Positions 44,949 to 58,060 of a stretch of 64,000 bases of DNA are shown in pieces. The notes below the pieces were generated by a model. The model worked only from the letters and a program-made list of their open reading frames with translations, ran no database searches and was not told the DNA's origin. The translations under genes were made by a program, and so were the position numbers. This DNA is from Linyphia triangularis. Its lineage: Eukaryota; Arthropoda; Arachnida; Araneae; Linyphiidae. The stretch covers positions 10,729,346 through 10,793,345 of the forward strand of contig OZ021725.1 in NCBI GenBank assembly GCA_963978545.1, given 5' to 3'. Numbering within the stretch: position 1 is the stretch's first letter; each line of letters opens with the position of its first letter.

Positions 44949-47596
44949 ATGGCTTCCAAGAAAGTTGTTGGGAAGAAAACTTCGTGTAGTCAATATGAGA
45001 CGATGTTGACTTTTATGGAACATCACCCAAAGCTGCTGAGTGGCAAAATTGACCTGCAATTTCCAAAACATGTGAAACAAGCCAGATGGGCAGAATTGTC
45101 AGAGTTTCTAAATTTGGATGGATCAGGACCCATGAAAAAATTAGAAGCTTGGGTAAAGGTAAGCCTTTCACTTAAGATGCTATTGTAGGGTAGATATCTT
45201 CTGAAATTTCTCCCCGGTTAAACTTTAATAGTTGTGATGAATATCATGCCAAGGTAATATTTTCCAAATTGCTGTAACGACATGCCGAATTTAATTTAAA
45301 GGGGTTAGCAGGTTATCTTATTTGTAGAGAAAATAACTTTGACGAGATCTCGTACAGTTCAAGCTAAGAATTTTTGATAACATATGTGATTAATTAGCTC
45401 AGAGGAGAGATGTCACAATCAGCAAGCTAAGCGTATTCATGTTTTTTTTTAAATGCTGTTTTGTAATTAATGTTTATTTTTAAAGCAGTTAAGCAACTGG
45501 CAATGCACTAGTCTTGTCAAGTATAAAAAGTTAAATATCATATCTTAAATAACTTGCATCATAATATATCTTAAATAACTTGTTTTTAGACATGGAATGA
45601 CTGGAAGTGCTATGTAAAGAAAAAACATTCAGCGATAGAAATTTCCCGAAGGAAGACGGGAGGTGGACCTGAGCTTGAAGCCAAATTGTCCCCATTAGAA
45701 TCAAAATTAATTGGTCTGCTGGGGAATGTCTTGGCAGTTGGAAATGAAGATGTTCTTGAATCTGCTGTGTGTGATGAAGTTTTACAAGTACATGTAAGTT
45801 TATTTTAAATAGATACAATCATTAGAAGCTAAGCTCGTACAACTAAGTAAATTCTCTTTTTATAACTTCAATTAAGGAAGCCATTAAAATTTCATGAATT
45901 TTTTTTTACTGTATTCTAAAATAGAATGGCAAGTTTACTTGAACAAAAATAAACAATTAAAATATAATTAAGAAAATCAAAAATTCAAAAGGTAGCAGTC
46001 AAAGTGGAACTCGTAGTGCGCTTTACAATAACGTAATTTTTTAAATTTTGGATAGCCCTTTATTGCGTTAACTTTTTGCAATGATGCTATCCACTTCAAT
46101 CTCAATACTTTATATTTTTAAATTATTAGATTTTTAGAAACATACCAAGATTAATCATTTATACCTTTTATGTAATGAGTTTTCTCACATTGCAAATTTT
46201 TACTGGCCAATGAATTGAAACTATATAAACCTAATCACCAATGCCAATTCCAGTTAATTTTGAGTATCGCATGTGGAAATTAATTAAATATAACTTTACG
46301 CTCAATCACTTAGCTTTATATTATATTTCAAAAATTGTTTAGAAATCTAGAAAAAAATTATCAATGATTAAATTTTTAGCATAAATGTATTTTTATATAG
46401 TAAATTTATCTAGTATTTTATATTTGCGGTATTATTTAAAAAAAAAAAAACTAAATTTGTTGCATTTTAAATTCTGCTTATATATGAATTGTAAAAGTAA
46501 AAAAAATTGCAGTTGAACACATCTGTAACCAGTTTGGAGCTGCCGTTAGAAGAGGAGTTCAACACTTCCCTTCCAGTACAGAGTTTTTGTGGTATGTATT
46601 AAAATGTAATTACTTGTTAGTGTACCTCATATCAAAAATACTGTGAGTATATTGTAATATTTATAAATACTATATTACTTTGAATATGACATGTTAACAT
46701 TGCCAGAGAAACTGACCTACACTGAAAGTCGCTAAAAATCTTTCTCAATGACAATTTAAAAACAATGCTATTGCTAAAACTATTCTCACTCTTTGAATAC
46801 TAATTTAAAAACATAATTTTAGTTAATGTACAAGCCTACTAACATCTTCATAGTAAAAAAAATTTCTACATCATTGCACGATGAAAAAATTTCTGCTTTT
46901 TACCTATGTTAGATTCTCCACACATCCGTAGCATTCTATTACACTACAATCCGAACTATACAAGTCCTGTATATACAAGATTCTGCAATTCTGTTCTCCT
47001 TGAAATAATGGTGAAACATTTTGCTGCAGAAAAACATAACGTAAAAGAATCAAGCAATTTTTTAAGTAAAATAACTCCTTAAATATCAACAATATGAATG
47101 GCATGTTGTCTGTATAACATTAACTTTTGTTAAATTATACATTTAAACCTAAGAGATTTATTTTATTAACAATTTTTGCTTTATCTGAGTTTTTCGGTTA
47201 TCCGAGTTAGCCTTGGCACACTTGGTTTAAAAACGCTTTTATTTAGATTTTGCTATGCTAATAATTTTTTCTCTTGTAGGTATTGAAAAACCAAAAAAAA
47301 TGAGAAAATTTAATAATTTAGCTTGTGAGGTATCAGAAAAACTGATAACCAAGCAGGATGAACTTATTGTCCACCAAAAGACGATTGCAGAAGCTCAAGA
47401 GCGTAGAGCTGTAGCTGAAGAGAGGAGGGCGGCTGCTGAGGAGCGCAGGGCAGATGCTGAGGAGCGCAGAGCAGCTGCCGAAGAAAGAAAGGCTGCAGCT
47501 CTCGAAAGACAAGTTTCTTTAGATGAGATTCAGCAGCGCAGAACAAAGCAAGGAATTGTTCGAAAAAACAGAATAAATAAATTAAAGTTTTTTTAA
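44949..47596 (+). CDS. Harbinger Myb/SANT-like DNA-binding protein (ORF1), 4 exons
   Basis: Exons by my splice model are 44949-45158, 45590-45793, 46513-46591 and 47280-47596, with GTAAGC, GTAAGT and GTATGT donors and AG acceptors, about 269 residues. I chose the ATG at 44949 because the frame upstream opens only with GTG. Exons 1-2 hold a Myb/SANT-like trihelix-type domain (YETMLTFMEHHPKLLSGK to AWVKTWNDWKCYVKKK, about residues 16-85), which in known Harbingers binds the element ends and brings the nuclease to the nucleus. Exon 4 is a charged coiled coil made of (A)EERRAAAEERR repeats, probably for oligomerisation. No internal stops. Confidence 0.85.
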
Positions 47597-49558
47597 CTTT
47601 AGAAAAAGTTTGTGTTATTTTTCATTTTATTTATAAATATTTTAATCTGTTATGAATATTTCTAATTTTAGCAGTTCTAAGTGGCAAGAGAGTAAGAAAT
47701 TTTTAGTCCTCAAAATTTCTTAGAAGGCAATTTTCCCCCAACTAAAGTAGCATACATTTCTGATGTTTACAAAAACTACTTTCTGTTGTTAATGTTCCCA
47801 GCAAATGACTAAAGTAGTAAAGTTATTTTTTTATAACCTACATTAAGAATGGAGTCTTTTCAGTTTTTACACAATTCTCCTCTTTCAAAAAACTTAATTT
47901 AAAATCTATATTTGCAATATCAAGTTAATAAGAAAGAATGTCTGATACAAGTAAAAAAATTCATAAAAATGAAACAAATTGGATTTTTAGTTTATTGATC
48001 ACATCTCAATTTTATAAAATTGTTGTATATAAACAAATGATTAATAAAATATATGCAAGCCTTTATAACAGATGAAATTGAATAATTCTTTTATCTTAGA
48101 GAATTAAGTTTGTTTTTAAACTTGTATGAATTCCTATGAGCATGAATCAACATAGAAATTTAAAACTGCAAAAGCAAGTAATATAAACTTATGCCAGGAT
48201 GTCGTCAGTTACGAAAACATTATTCATCTTATTGGTTCATAGTATGTTGTTTCCAGAAATCCTGGAATTGCATTACACATATATATTTAAAAATATATTT
48301 TGTTACAGCTCAACAGAAGCTCTTATCAAAGCATCATAATCAATGTCCTTTCAATAAAAAGCAAAAAATTTCTAAAAAGACATTCTGTAAAAGCATTTAA
48401 TACAAATTTATACCACCACTTAAAACACTTTCCAGTTTAACAGGTTTCTGAAAACTTTGCTTTATTCTTGATAGTTTCATAATCAAGCATACAAAATAAG
48501 TAAGAATTATCATTCGGCAAAAACTAGACATGATTGCCATCAAAACTTTCAACTTTATAGTACAAATATAAGCAGAGTATATATATATGCATAATAACTT
48601 TTAGTGTGTATATATACACATACTAAAACAATTCTCTTCCAAGCTTTTTTAATTTGTTTAAGGCTATTAACATTTTAAAATTATTTAAAGTTTTTTTTAA
48701 TCAAATATGTCAAATTTTAAATAAAAAGTATGTTTGAATAATGTGAAGGAGCTAGTCAAATAATTTGTCACTAATGATAAATTCACTTGTTATTCATAAA
48801 AATTTGTATAATTAAACATCCCCCGACACATATACAGATAGGGAAATAATGAACACTATTTCTTTAGGTTTACCTAACAAATGCATTATAGAAGTAAACA
48901 TTTAAAATGATCTAAAAATTAACAGTATACTTTAGTAACCATAACTGCAGTCAAAGATTAAATAGTTTTGAAATGTATTGTTGAAAAATATTTACAGACC
49001 TCAACATCTAACATTCTTAGCTCGGGAAAGACCTAGTAAATTTTCTTGATTGATGCACTTAAGTTCAAAGTATTTAAGTATGTATTACACAAATCTAAAT
49101 TTATTTCATAATCAATATATTCAAAAGAATACATACATAATAGACAAGAGTATATTACAGTGAATCAAACTTTTATTTGTAAGCATAAGAAAACTTAAGT
49201 GTGTACATGCATAAATAATCGAAATAAGTATATTTTTTTAAACAAAACTAATTAGAATGCTATGCAAATATTTTAATTAAAAATAGTATGAAATGTAAAT
49301 GCACATTAATTAAATCGACATTGTTTTCATTGTCATGCAATTTGTCCTTTTGAGTTGGACTTAATAAAGGAAGTTAAAGGGTAATGTTTATATTAAAAAT
49401 AACTTAAAATGAGATATTAATCAATCATGGAAATTGATACAAGAATGTAATTTAAAATCAATGCAAGATTTTTTATTAAAATGTTCTAAAGTAGGATCTT
49501 CTAAGAGAAATATGTCAAATAGATAGCAAAATACAAGTAGATTTATTGATATCAACAA
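47597..49558. other. Non-coding spacer between the two Harbinger genes
   Basis: AT-rich spacer between convergent genes, with a TA/TG-rich microsatellite patch near 48575-48625. No gene recognised. It should contain both polyadenylation regions. Confidence 0.5.
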
Positions 49559-52354
49559 TTATGCAAATCTCGTGGCAATTAAACTGTTTCTAATTTGTTG
49601 TCCTATAGTTCTGAGCTGTTGCGTATTGGCAAAAGTCGGAATTGGTCCCCATGGTACTTCATCTTCCTCCACAATGTCTACATCTGGTAAATTGAAGTGC
49701 CGACAAACATTATGCAGTACAACACATGCATTGATGATTTTGCCTGCCTTTTCAGGATTGTAGTGCAGTTGACGTGCACGCAGCAAACATCGAAACCTTG
49801 ACTTCAAAACGCCATTGCATCGTTCAATTGTTGTTCGCGTTCTTATGAAGGTTCTATTGTATCTTCCTTCCGGGGTTGTTTCAACTGCATTAGCAATTGG
49901 TGTCAGCAGCCAGGGTTCCAGTGGATAACCGGCATCCCCTGAAAGAAAGTCAATTAATACAGGAATGATGCACCTCTGCTCCAAAAAGCCAAATTGCTCC
50001 AAAACTGTACAAGATGGGCAATTTGCAAAAAAAAGAAGATATTTGCAGTAAATTTAGCCAATGATACAAAATAGAATTTTTATGAAATTATTAATATGAA
50101 GTTTAAGCAGTTTAACAAATTATATTTTTGCCGCTAGTTTAGGTTATTCTCTGAATCAAACACGTGGTTTAAATACTATAGATATATGTTTATCGACTGC
50201 TGCAAACAAATCAATACATTATTGCTCCTAATTGATCTTTTTGCCTGCTCCAAATTACAATTTAGACAACTAGTAGTTCCGAGATTCCAGACCTGTGCCC
50301 AGCAATTTCCCCTCAATTGGAGAGACCCTTCAATCAGAGGAATTGAACTTTTGTCATTACCCCATTGACTCAAATGAAGGTGCATTTCACTTTCCAACAA
50401 TTTTTGATTATTATGTTGCACTCCCAGTGGTAGCTCTACATTCATAAACTCTGTCTAGAAATTATTTATGTGTTAAAAATTATCCATTAGAGTTAAAAAT
50501 AGCTGTATAAATATGTACCTATGCATGTAGAGGTAACAAAAAAAAATTTAGCTTACTCAATAGCCATGAACTTGATGCATGATATGCTTGAAAAGATATC
50601 CGCACAGCACTGTTCCTCCAAATGAAGGCGTCATGAGTGCTGCCAGGAAACTTTGCATTAACGTTTAGTATCCTCATATCAGCATCACATATCTGGAAAA
50701 AAAAGTAACACTTTGAAACATATAATATGGAGTAAACAAAAAAAATTAATTAAAGTTTAGTGGTATAAAATAGAGGATCCTATTTTTATGTTCCCCAAAG
50801 TTAATGTTGTGTAAGGTACTTTCAATACTGAACATCATTCATTGCAAGTGCATAAGGCCCTAAATCTGAAGACCTACAATAGCATTTTTGTTGAAAATTA
50901 CATCAGATGATTCACTTTTGGGGGAAATATATTAATTCGTCATATTGCGCCAATTTAAAAATTCTTCACTATCCTGAAAGAGGGGTCAAGTTAGATGGTA
51001 AAATTTTTTATACGAGATGCTTTACTGTGGGAAAATAATTTTAAACTAGTGATATATGTATGCGAAATAAGTAGAACTATATTTACCAATTGAACATTTA
51101 TCGAATGAAATCCTTTTCTGTTAATGTAAATGAAGCTTTGAAAATCTTCATTTTCTTTAGGGGCAATAATTGCAACGTGCGTGCAATCTATCACCCCTAT
51201 CACACCAGGGAATCCATATCTATTTTGAAAACCTCGTTTCAATTCCCCCTGCTGTTGAGGATCAATAGGGTATCTCACCCATCTGGGAAACATGGCCCTG
51301 CATATGGCCTCTGACACCTGAGAGATGCAACGGCTGACAGAAGCCTGGCTCAGGCCCACAAATCTATCGTTAGCAGTGTATCTTTGATAAGTACCCGAGC
51401 CATAAAAATGCAGGGCACACAGCACCTAAAAAAAGATACAAATTACAAATATGAAAAATGTAAGAAATTTAATTAAAATCATATTGAAAACTACATATTT
51501 TAGCATTTGTACTAATGTCAGCAAAATGGACAATGGTAATTGTATTAGATTTACTGGAATCTTTGGATTAAATAGATACTAAAATGCATTAAAACATTTA
51601 TTAACTTTCCCGATGATAACAGAGGAATACCTTTGGTCCCTCTAAATCACAAGTTACAGCAGGTTTTGAGAATGAATGACTAAGAAAAAAATAGTAAAAC
51701 TTTCGTCAAACATAAGCTAGGCGGTATTTATGGCTTTTATTGTGCATTTTAACTCTTTGCGATGAACACAATGTTTTGTTTATGATTTAGAACATAGTGA
51801 TAAAAATTATTGGTAAGTAGCAGGCACCCAACAGGAGATAAATATATGCATCAGTTTTAATTAGAATATTGATAAGAATCGCAACATGCAAATACTAATT
51901 TGCTAACAGCTGGTTGCAGTCTGAATTAAATGAATCACGTTCTTGCCTGGTACCACCGAAACTATTTGGTAGTCAAAGGAAAAATCAGGGTTTTTTTCGT
52001 AAATGTAGTGAACTTATAAGAATTTATCATGACTACTTTTTCCTTCCTGTATTGGCTCCGTAGTTTTATGTAAAACTTAGGAGAAATAAGTCTTAATAAC
52101 AGAAAAAATAAAGTAGTTACCTTTTGTTCAGGGCTCATATTTCTTTTTTTCCGGCACTGTGTGGCAAGTACATTTCTAACTTCTTCGATTACCAGCCATG
52201 CTGCAGGTTTCGAAAGACGAAAAATTTCAATAAAATGAACATCGTTAGAGTCAAAGGGATTTGTTTGATCTCGAAATACTCTTTGTCTTCTCAAATCCCT
52301 GTCCACTAAATACTGCGTAAAGTTCATAAAAACTAATGTACTCGCAGGATCCAT
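49559..52354 (-). CDS. HARBI1-type DDE nuclease (Harbinger transposase), 4 exons
   Basis: This is the cut-and-paste transposase. Exons on the minus strand are 52354-52121, 51425-51087, 50692-50557 and 49938-49559; all have GT/AG borders and phases that join without stops, giving about 360 residues, close to the usual HARBI1 length. Exon 1: MDPASTLVFMNFTQYL with RLSKPAAWLVIEEV. Exon 2: SQASVSRCISQVSEAI and the first catalytic aspartate in GVIGVIDCTHVAI. Exon 3: second aspartate in ICDADMRILNVNAKFPGSTHD. Exon 4: DAGYPLEPWLLTP and the catalytic glutamate in RTTIERCNGVLKSRFRCL. An alternative longer exon 4 (from 50002) and an open frame at 50176-50445 in the third intron exist, but they interrupt the family pattern. 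Confidence 0.88.
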
Positions 52355-54276
52355 TTTGATGTTTGTTGTTTTATAACAGCAGCAATAAACACTTCAACAT
52401 ACAACTAGAACAACCAATCAGAATAAACTTCGCCGAGATCTCGATAATCGTCATGGCATCCCAAGAGCTCCAGAGCAACCGAGACGCATTCCGAGAGATT
52501 GGACATCTCGTTAAACGAGATTTTGACGTGAGAATCGCAAATAATCGGAAAATCACGTGACACCCCCCTTTCCGATTACAATTCCGATTCGAGAGTAGGT
52601 GAGAATCAGGACCAAGGAGTGATTCTGACCTCAGTTTTTCCCGAAATCGAAGAATGACGTACTTCCTCCTCTGAAAACTGCGCGGTTAGGAATGCGCAGT
52701 AGAGTTTTCAAAACCATGTGCTGTTTTGACTTCAATTCAATGTTCATAATTTTTTTGTGGAACTCGTCCTCTCCTCGTGGTGTTGCAAGAAATGGCTTCC
52801 AAGAAAGTTGAACAGATACTAAAATGCATTAAAACATTTATTAACTTTTCTGATGATAACAGAGGAATACCTTTGGTCCCTCTAAATCACAAGTTACAGC
52901 AGGTTTTGAGAATGAATGACTCAAAAAAAAAAAAAAAAAGTAAAACTTTCATCAAACATAAGCTAGGCGGTATTTATGGCTTTTATTGTGCATTTTAACT
53001 CTTTGTTTATGATTTAGAACATAGTGATAAAAATTATTGGTAAGTATAGCAGACACCCAACAGGCAGGGGCAGATTTAGAGGTCAATCAAGGGGGGTGCG
53101 ATTATGACCATGAGTGTTTACAGTGGCGGTGATAGTTTGTCAACTTGGGGGACAGGGGGGAGGGGTATCATCAAGGGTTCAATGAAAGATAAAAATTAGA
53201 GGGTTTAACTATCCTCTTTTGCACCCTATACAAAAAATTACCCCGAGAATGTAATACAAAATAAAATTATAAATATTTAGTATTTTTTATTAGAGGAAAG
53301 TATTTAAGAGCGCAAAAAAAAAATCTTATGCAGTTCAGGTGAAGTGTAAAAAGTTCAACAACCCTGAAAATTCAACTTTTTTATACAAGTTAATTTACCA
53401 ATATATTCAACATCATAAATCATTTAGTGCAGAAAAAGACGGCAGATCTTTCACATTTTTAGACAACACTGCAGGTACGCAAAACTCTTTATTTATAAGG
53501 TTTTAATAATTTCCGAAGTTAAATAAGGCTTTTCAACTCAGTTTGACATCACATTAGTAAATTAAAATATAAGTTACATAAACTTGAGACTATACACTAT
53601 AACTGTACACTATAATATTTATCATTGTATTCAAATTTGATATGGTATGATTTACTGTTTTCATATTTTTCTTCATTTAAATGAAAATGGAGAATTTGGC
53701 AATATTTTTGGCAATAATTTTTACATGGGATAAGAAAAAACTCCAAAACGGCGAAATTGGTGATGATATTCAATAGACATTACACTGTCCTTTCTTGTGC
53801 GAAAAACAGAAAAATATCAATCGTTGATGGACGATGCTCAAGGGCAAAGAGCTCTGTGTTAAAGACACACGTTTTTCAAATTTTTACGCTTTTATCAGAT
53901 TTCTTCGGGAATTCCGGATGTGGGGACGATTAAAACTCCTTAAGAGGCATTAGATTCTTGATTTCACCCTTATGCGAATGCGCAACCTTAATCGTAGGTC
54001 CCATGGCTCCCACTAATCCGTACACCAAATTTGAATACTGTACGTCAATTCGTTTAGGAGTTATGCTTACCACATAGACATTTTAACTAGACTACTTTTT
54101 TGGAATCAGTATCTTTCAAAACTTAAGAAAATGGTAAGGGAGGGAGGGGGGGGGGGGTCGATTTTTTTTTTTACTGACTGCTGTACACTTTCATTGCCCT
54201 ATGTAAACATATGGGTAATTGAAAGTAAAAGCGTGTTTGACTATGATTCTCAATATTTTGAAAAGAAGTACATAAC

Positions 54277-54555
54277 AACATGGAACTCGCTTTAAACTGT
54301 TGAGGATAAATGACTTTTTTATAATTTAAGAAAGTAATTTTGTTTGATATTGTTAAAGGGTTTTTATGATTTTGCATATGAAAGGGTGCAGATACAATGC
54401 TTATTCCAGCAAAATCAGTTAATTTTTATGAGAATGAAATACTTTGAATCATTCGGACAAAAATGAAATATTTAAACATTTTTCGGAAAAAAAAAATATA
54501 AAAACAAAATTGTTACTGAAATATCACATTTTGTAAAATAAGAAATAAAATTAAA
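54277..54555. repeat. Internal duplication in the hAT-like element, copy 1
   Basis: It matches 55899-56290. The shared blocks include ATGGAACTC, TTTAAACTGTT, TTTTGCATATGAAAGGGTG and a terminal ACATTTTGTAAAATAA. The other copy carries an extra roughly 95-bp segment. The repeat flanks about 1.3 kb of unique DNA. Confidence 0.8.
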
Positions 54556-55898
54556 AAAAAAAAAAAAAATCTAATTAAGGTTTAGTTACCTTAACACTAT
54601 AAATATTGATGCACTAAGACTGCTTTAACTAAATTAATATATATTTGAACTTTAGAGTAAAAAAAAAAAGAGTGAGTCCGTTCACCTCAATGTGTGTGTA
54701 CAGTTTTTTAATAAAATAATTATATTCGAATACAAGATAGTTTTTACTATGGCTCTTACAAGATTTTTTTTTCTTATTTATCATGTAAACTTTCTTTTCT
54801 TTTTATTGGTTAAATACGCATCAACAATATTAGTATCAAAATCTACAAAGATTTTCTATATTAATCCAGAATAAATTTCTTTTAAAATTTTAATATGATT
54901 CTAATTTGGTTAGAAGATTGCTAATATCAAACGGTATGTGTGCTTTATTTATGACAGCATCGAAAGTTTTTTATGTGAAGGCGGACCATAGTTAAACTGG
55001 TGTTGTTTAGATCCAGTCCGGAGTCTGTAGAAATTAGTAAATAATTTTGAAATTTTGTATTAGTACTGCTGGGAAAATCTGGAAACATTTTATAAACATT
55101 ATCATAAAAATTTTCAAATGAAAACTTAAAGAAATAACTGTTGGGAATTTTGATAATTACGCTCCAAGAACAACAATATATTTAAAACTTCATTGGAGTG
55201 ATTTCATTTTGTTTTAATATTTAATTTATAAGGAATAGCATGTAAAGCTAACAGCCATATAAGCCCTTTTTACCTTAAAGTTACCAAAAATGCTCTAAAT
55301 AGATGGATTTTAACTATACCCAACCTGTACTTTAATATAAGTTTTGAGATTGGTTTAACATAACTGATGTATGCTTTCTCTTACAAATATGATTTACAGA
55401 GAACTTAAATTAAGAAAATGTACTCAAAGCCCATCTTAAACCGTCAACACACAAATCTTCATATTAAAAATAAAGGGGGGGGGGGGAGAGAGACTAATAC
55501 AGAATCAAGAATAATACAGAATATAACTACAAGATAATGCAATGCACCGGGACAACTTTAGATTCTGATTAATTTGTTTACAAAGCAGGGAACATATGCC
55601 AGATGGTCTTTCAAGGGGAAAATGGACTTCATTTGTATCTTAAATAAGAGAAACCTCGGAAAACTATTAAGAAATAGCTCAACAATCGACGTCAGATTAC
55701 TAGTCAAAATTTCTAGAGTGTTTACTCAATCTGAAAACAGACTACAGAGCACCAAATATTGCTCGATCCGGTGACATTTCGCATGGTAGGCGAGTATGAA
55801 TCTTGAGAGAGAGATTGGAGCATAGCAATATTTAAAAACTTGTTTGGCTAGGATCCTCAATATTTGTTTTTTTGAAGAAAAAAAAAGCTAAAAACTCT

Positions 55899-56290
55899 AT
55901 GGAACTCACTTTAAACTGTTAAGGATAAATTACATTTTTATAATTTAAGAAAGTAATTTTGATTGACATTTTCAAAAGACTTTTATGATTTTGCATATGA
56001 AAGGGTGCATATACAATGGGTTAATCCAGTAAAATCAGTTTATTTTTATAAGAATTGAATATTTTATTATAATCTATTCATATACTGATGGTATTGAATT
56101 GAGAGTTACGTTGATGATTGTACAAAATACCAAATATGAGAATGTGGGATAAATCACTACTTCTGATCATTCAGTCAAAAATGAAATATTCAAACATATT
56201 TAGAAAAAAAAAAAGCAAATGCCTAAACTAAAACAAAATGTTAATGATATTACATTTTGTAAAATAAATAGTAACACTAAAAATATCTTA
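55899..56290. repeat. Internal duplication in the hAT-like element, copy 2
   Basis: Partner of 54277-54555 in direct orientation, with an extra segment around 56067-56163 that the other copy lacks. Confidence 0.8.
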
Positions 56291-57528
56291 TCATGGTTAT
56301 ATATTACTGTCAATTATCTTGCACTGCCATACCAATCGAAGAAACAAACAATCTAGGTCTAGACATCGCAAGCACACTCCAACTCAAGCAAGAAAGACCA
56401 TTCCATCACTTCCACCTCAGAGTCGAGGCTTTTTAGTAATTTTCAAAGCACATGTGAATGGTGCAATGTCACGTGCAAGGGAAGGGATAGTATGACCCCT
56501 CAAGTTTTATTGCTTTGTCCTTAGTTTCAAGGTCACCCAAAGAAGGGGTCATTTTTTCCCCCTTCCCTGAGCTGTTTTAAGGTTTTTTGAAGAGAACGAG
56601 GGGAAACTTCCTGGTCCTAATTTAGTGATAGCGTCTTTATCGGAACTGTAAGTTCTTACAATATTCTGTAGAATTGTAATAATGCTATATACCGATTTGA
56701 TCAAAGAAATTTTCTTAATTACGAATTAGGCATTTTATTTTCCAATTATAATCACAGGTTTTTTCAAAAGTTATTTTAGTGCACGATTTTTTGTACATAG
56801 AATGAAGTTTAGGGGGTGCGATGGCAGCCCGATATTAAACCTTTATAATTAATTGACCTCTGATCAAGAAGTAAACCTACAGAATGCTAATTGCAATCAA
56901 AAACTTGTCAGTCTTTGGTCCCATCTCATACTCTATACTCCCAAATGAGAAAATCGTGCTGAAATTGAGAAATTTTTTAATGGTATTGTGAGAAATTTTT
57001 TAATTTGAGAATCACACCAGGTGTAAAGATTCGTTGACCGGTACATTGCAGGTCATTACAATCCCGATCTACTCGTCAAGTCTCAAGCCCATTCCTTCTA
57101 CGGGTAATGAAATAAGGAACTCGGTTAGGTGGCTTAAAAATCTGTATTAATGAGGCATGAAAAATATCAGAAAAAGCTTAGTTTTGTTTGCTGATTTCCC
57201 ATCGATATTGATATCAAATAAAAAATATATCTTCCAATTATTAATGAAATTTCAAATTTTTTTTACTTTGAACTCGGTGGAAACTGCTATTTAAAAATAA
57301 TTTAGACGAGATACTTCATGGGGGGTGAGGTCGCACCTCCCGCACCCCCCCCTAAATCCGCGCCTGCCAACAGGAGATAAATATATGCAACAGTTTTAAT
57401 TAGAATATTGATAAGAATCGCAACATCCAAATACTAATTTGCTAACAGTTGGCTACCGTCTGAATTAAATGAATCACGTTCTTGCCTGGTACCACCAAAA
57501 CTATTTGGTAGTCAAAGGAAAAATCAGG

Positions 57529-57702
57529 TTGGTTGGTTGTTTTCAGATTATTTGGCGCCGTCAGCAATACGAAGGCTATAACGCGCCGAAACATTCGTCA
57601 TTAGACAAGCCAACATACATTTACAAACATCCATGCCTAACACGGGACTCGAACCCGCAACCTCGCGGTCTAGAAGCTAGCACGCTAACCACTATACCGT
57701 TT
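57529..57702 (-). mobile_element. tRNA-derived SINE, family A, copy 2, with 12-bp TSD
   Basis: Minus-strand copy of the SINE at 15175-15362: CCAAACGGTATAGTGG, the CTTCTAGA loop, GGGTTCGAGTCCCG and the CAACC tail are conserved. TSD GGAAAAATCAGG at 57517-57528 and 57703-57714. The same sequence in Harbinger copy 1 (near 51975-51990) is uninterrupted, proving the insertion boundaries. Confidence 0.95.
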
Positions 57703-57837
57703 GGAAAAATCAGGTTTTTTTTTCGTAAATGTAGTGAACATTATCATGATTACTTTTTCCTTCCTGTATTAGCTCCGTAGTTTTATGTAAAACTTAGAAG
57801 AAATAAGTCTTAATAACAGAAAAAATAAAGTAGTTCA

Positions 57838-58060
57838 GGGCTCATATTTCTTTTTTTCCGGCACTATGTGGCAAGTACACTTCTAATTTCTTCGATTACC
57901 AGCCATTCTGCAGGTTTCGAAAGCCGAAAATTTCAATAAAATGAATATTGTGAGAGTCAAAGGGATTTGTTTTATCTCTAAATACTCTTTGTCTTCTCAA
58001 TTCCCTGTTCACTAAATACTGGGTAAAATTCATAAAAACTAATGTTCTTTGCATGATCCA
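57838..58060 (-). pseudogene. Remnant HARBI1 exon 1 in Harbinger copy 2
   Basis: It matches exon 1 of the intact transposase at 52121-52354 (LVFMNFTQYLV, RELRRQRVFRDKTNPFD, FIEIF) but with frame changes near the start and around FRNLQNGW. The donor end is altered by a small deletion next to TTCAGGGCTC. No later exons remain. Confidence 0.8.

Larger units (their letters stand above)
44703..52612. mobile_element. PIF/Harbinger transposon, copy 1, apparently complete
   Basis: The left end is GAGCCTGATTCTCACCT next to TAA (44700-44702), the typical 3-bp Harbinger target. The right end reads AGGTGAGAATCAGGACC at about 52596-52612. Two convergent spliced genes lie inside: a Myb/SANT-like protein (+, 44949-47596) and a HARBI1-type nuclease (-, 52354-49559). 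That gene pair defines the superfamily; both proteins are needed for movement in known members. Neither gene shows a stop or frameshift under the splice model given. The right end abuts the second copy rather than a TAA. Confidence 0.9.
53065..57366. mobile_element. hAT-like element without transposase (4.3 kb), 8-bp TSD
   Basis: Ends CAGGGGCAGATTTAG and (complement) CAGGCGCGGATTTAG, both followed by G-rich stretches. TSD CCAACAGG at 53057-53064 and 57367-57374. Copy 1 of the Harbinger shows the unfilled site (CACCCAACAGGAGATAAAT near 51825). The interior is AT-rich and contains a large direct duplication (54277-54555 and 55899-56290), but no transposase frame. One 45-residue stretch near 56310-56440 (IPIEETNNLGLDIASTLQ) might be a fragment of a non-LTR reverse transcriptase; weak. 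Confidence 0.85.

Noticed and set aside
50176..50445. Extra coding exon in the HARBI1-type gene
   Set aside because: Its peptide does not match the family, and skipping it joins exon 3 to DAGYPLEPW in frame.
55574..55774. 66-residue frame in the hAT-like element as a transposase fragment
   Set aside because: No hAT motif was visible and the composition is not distinctive.
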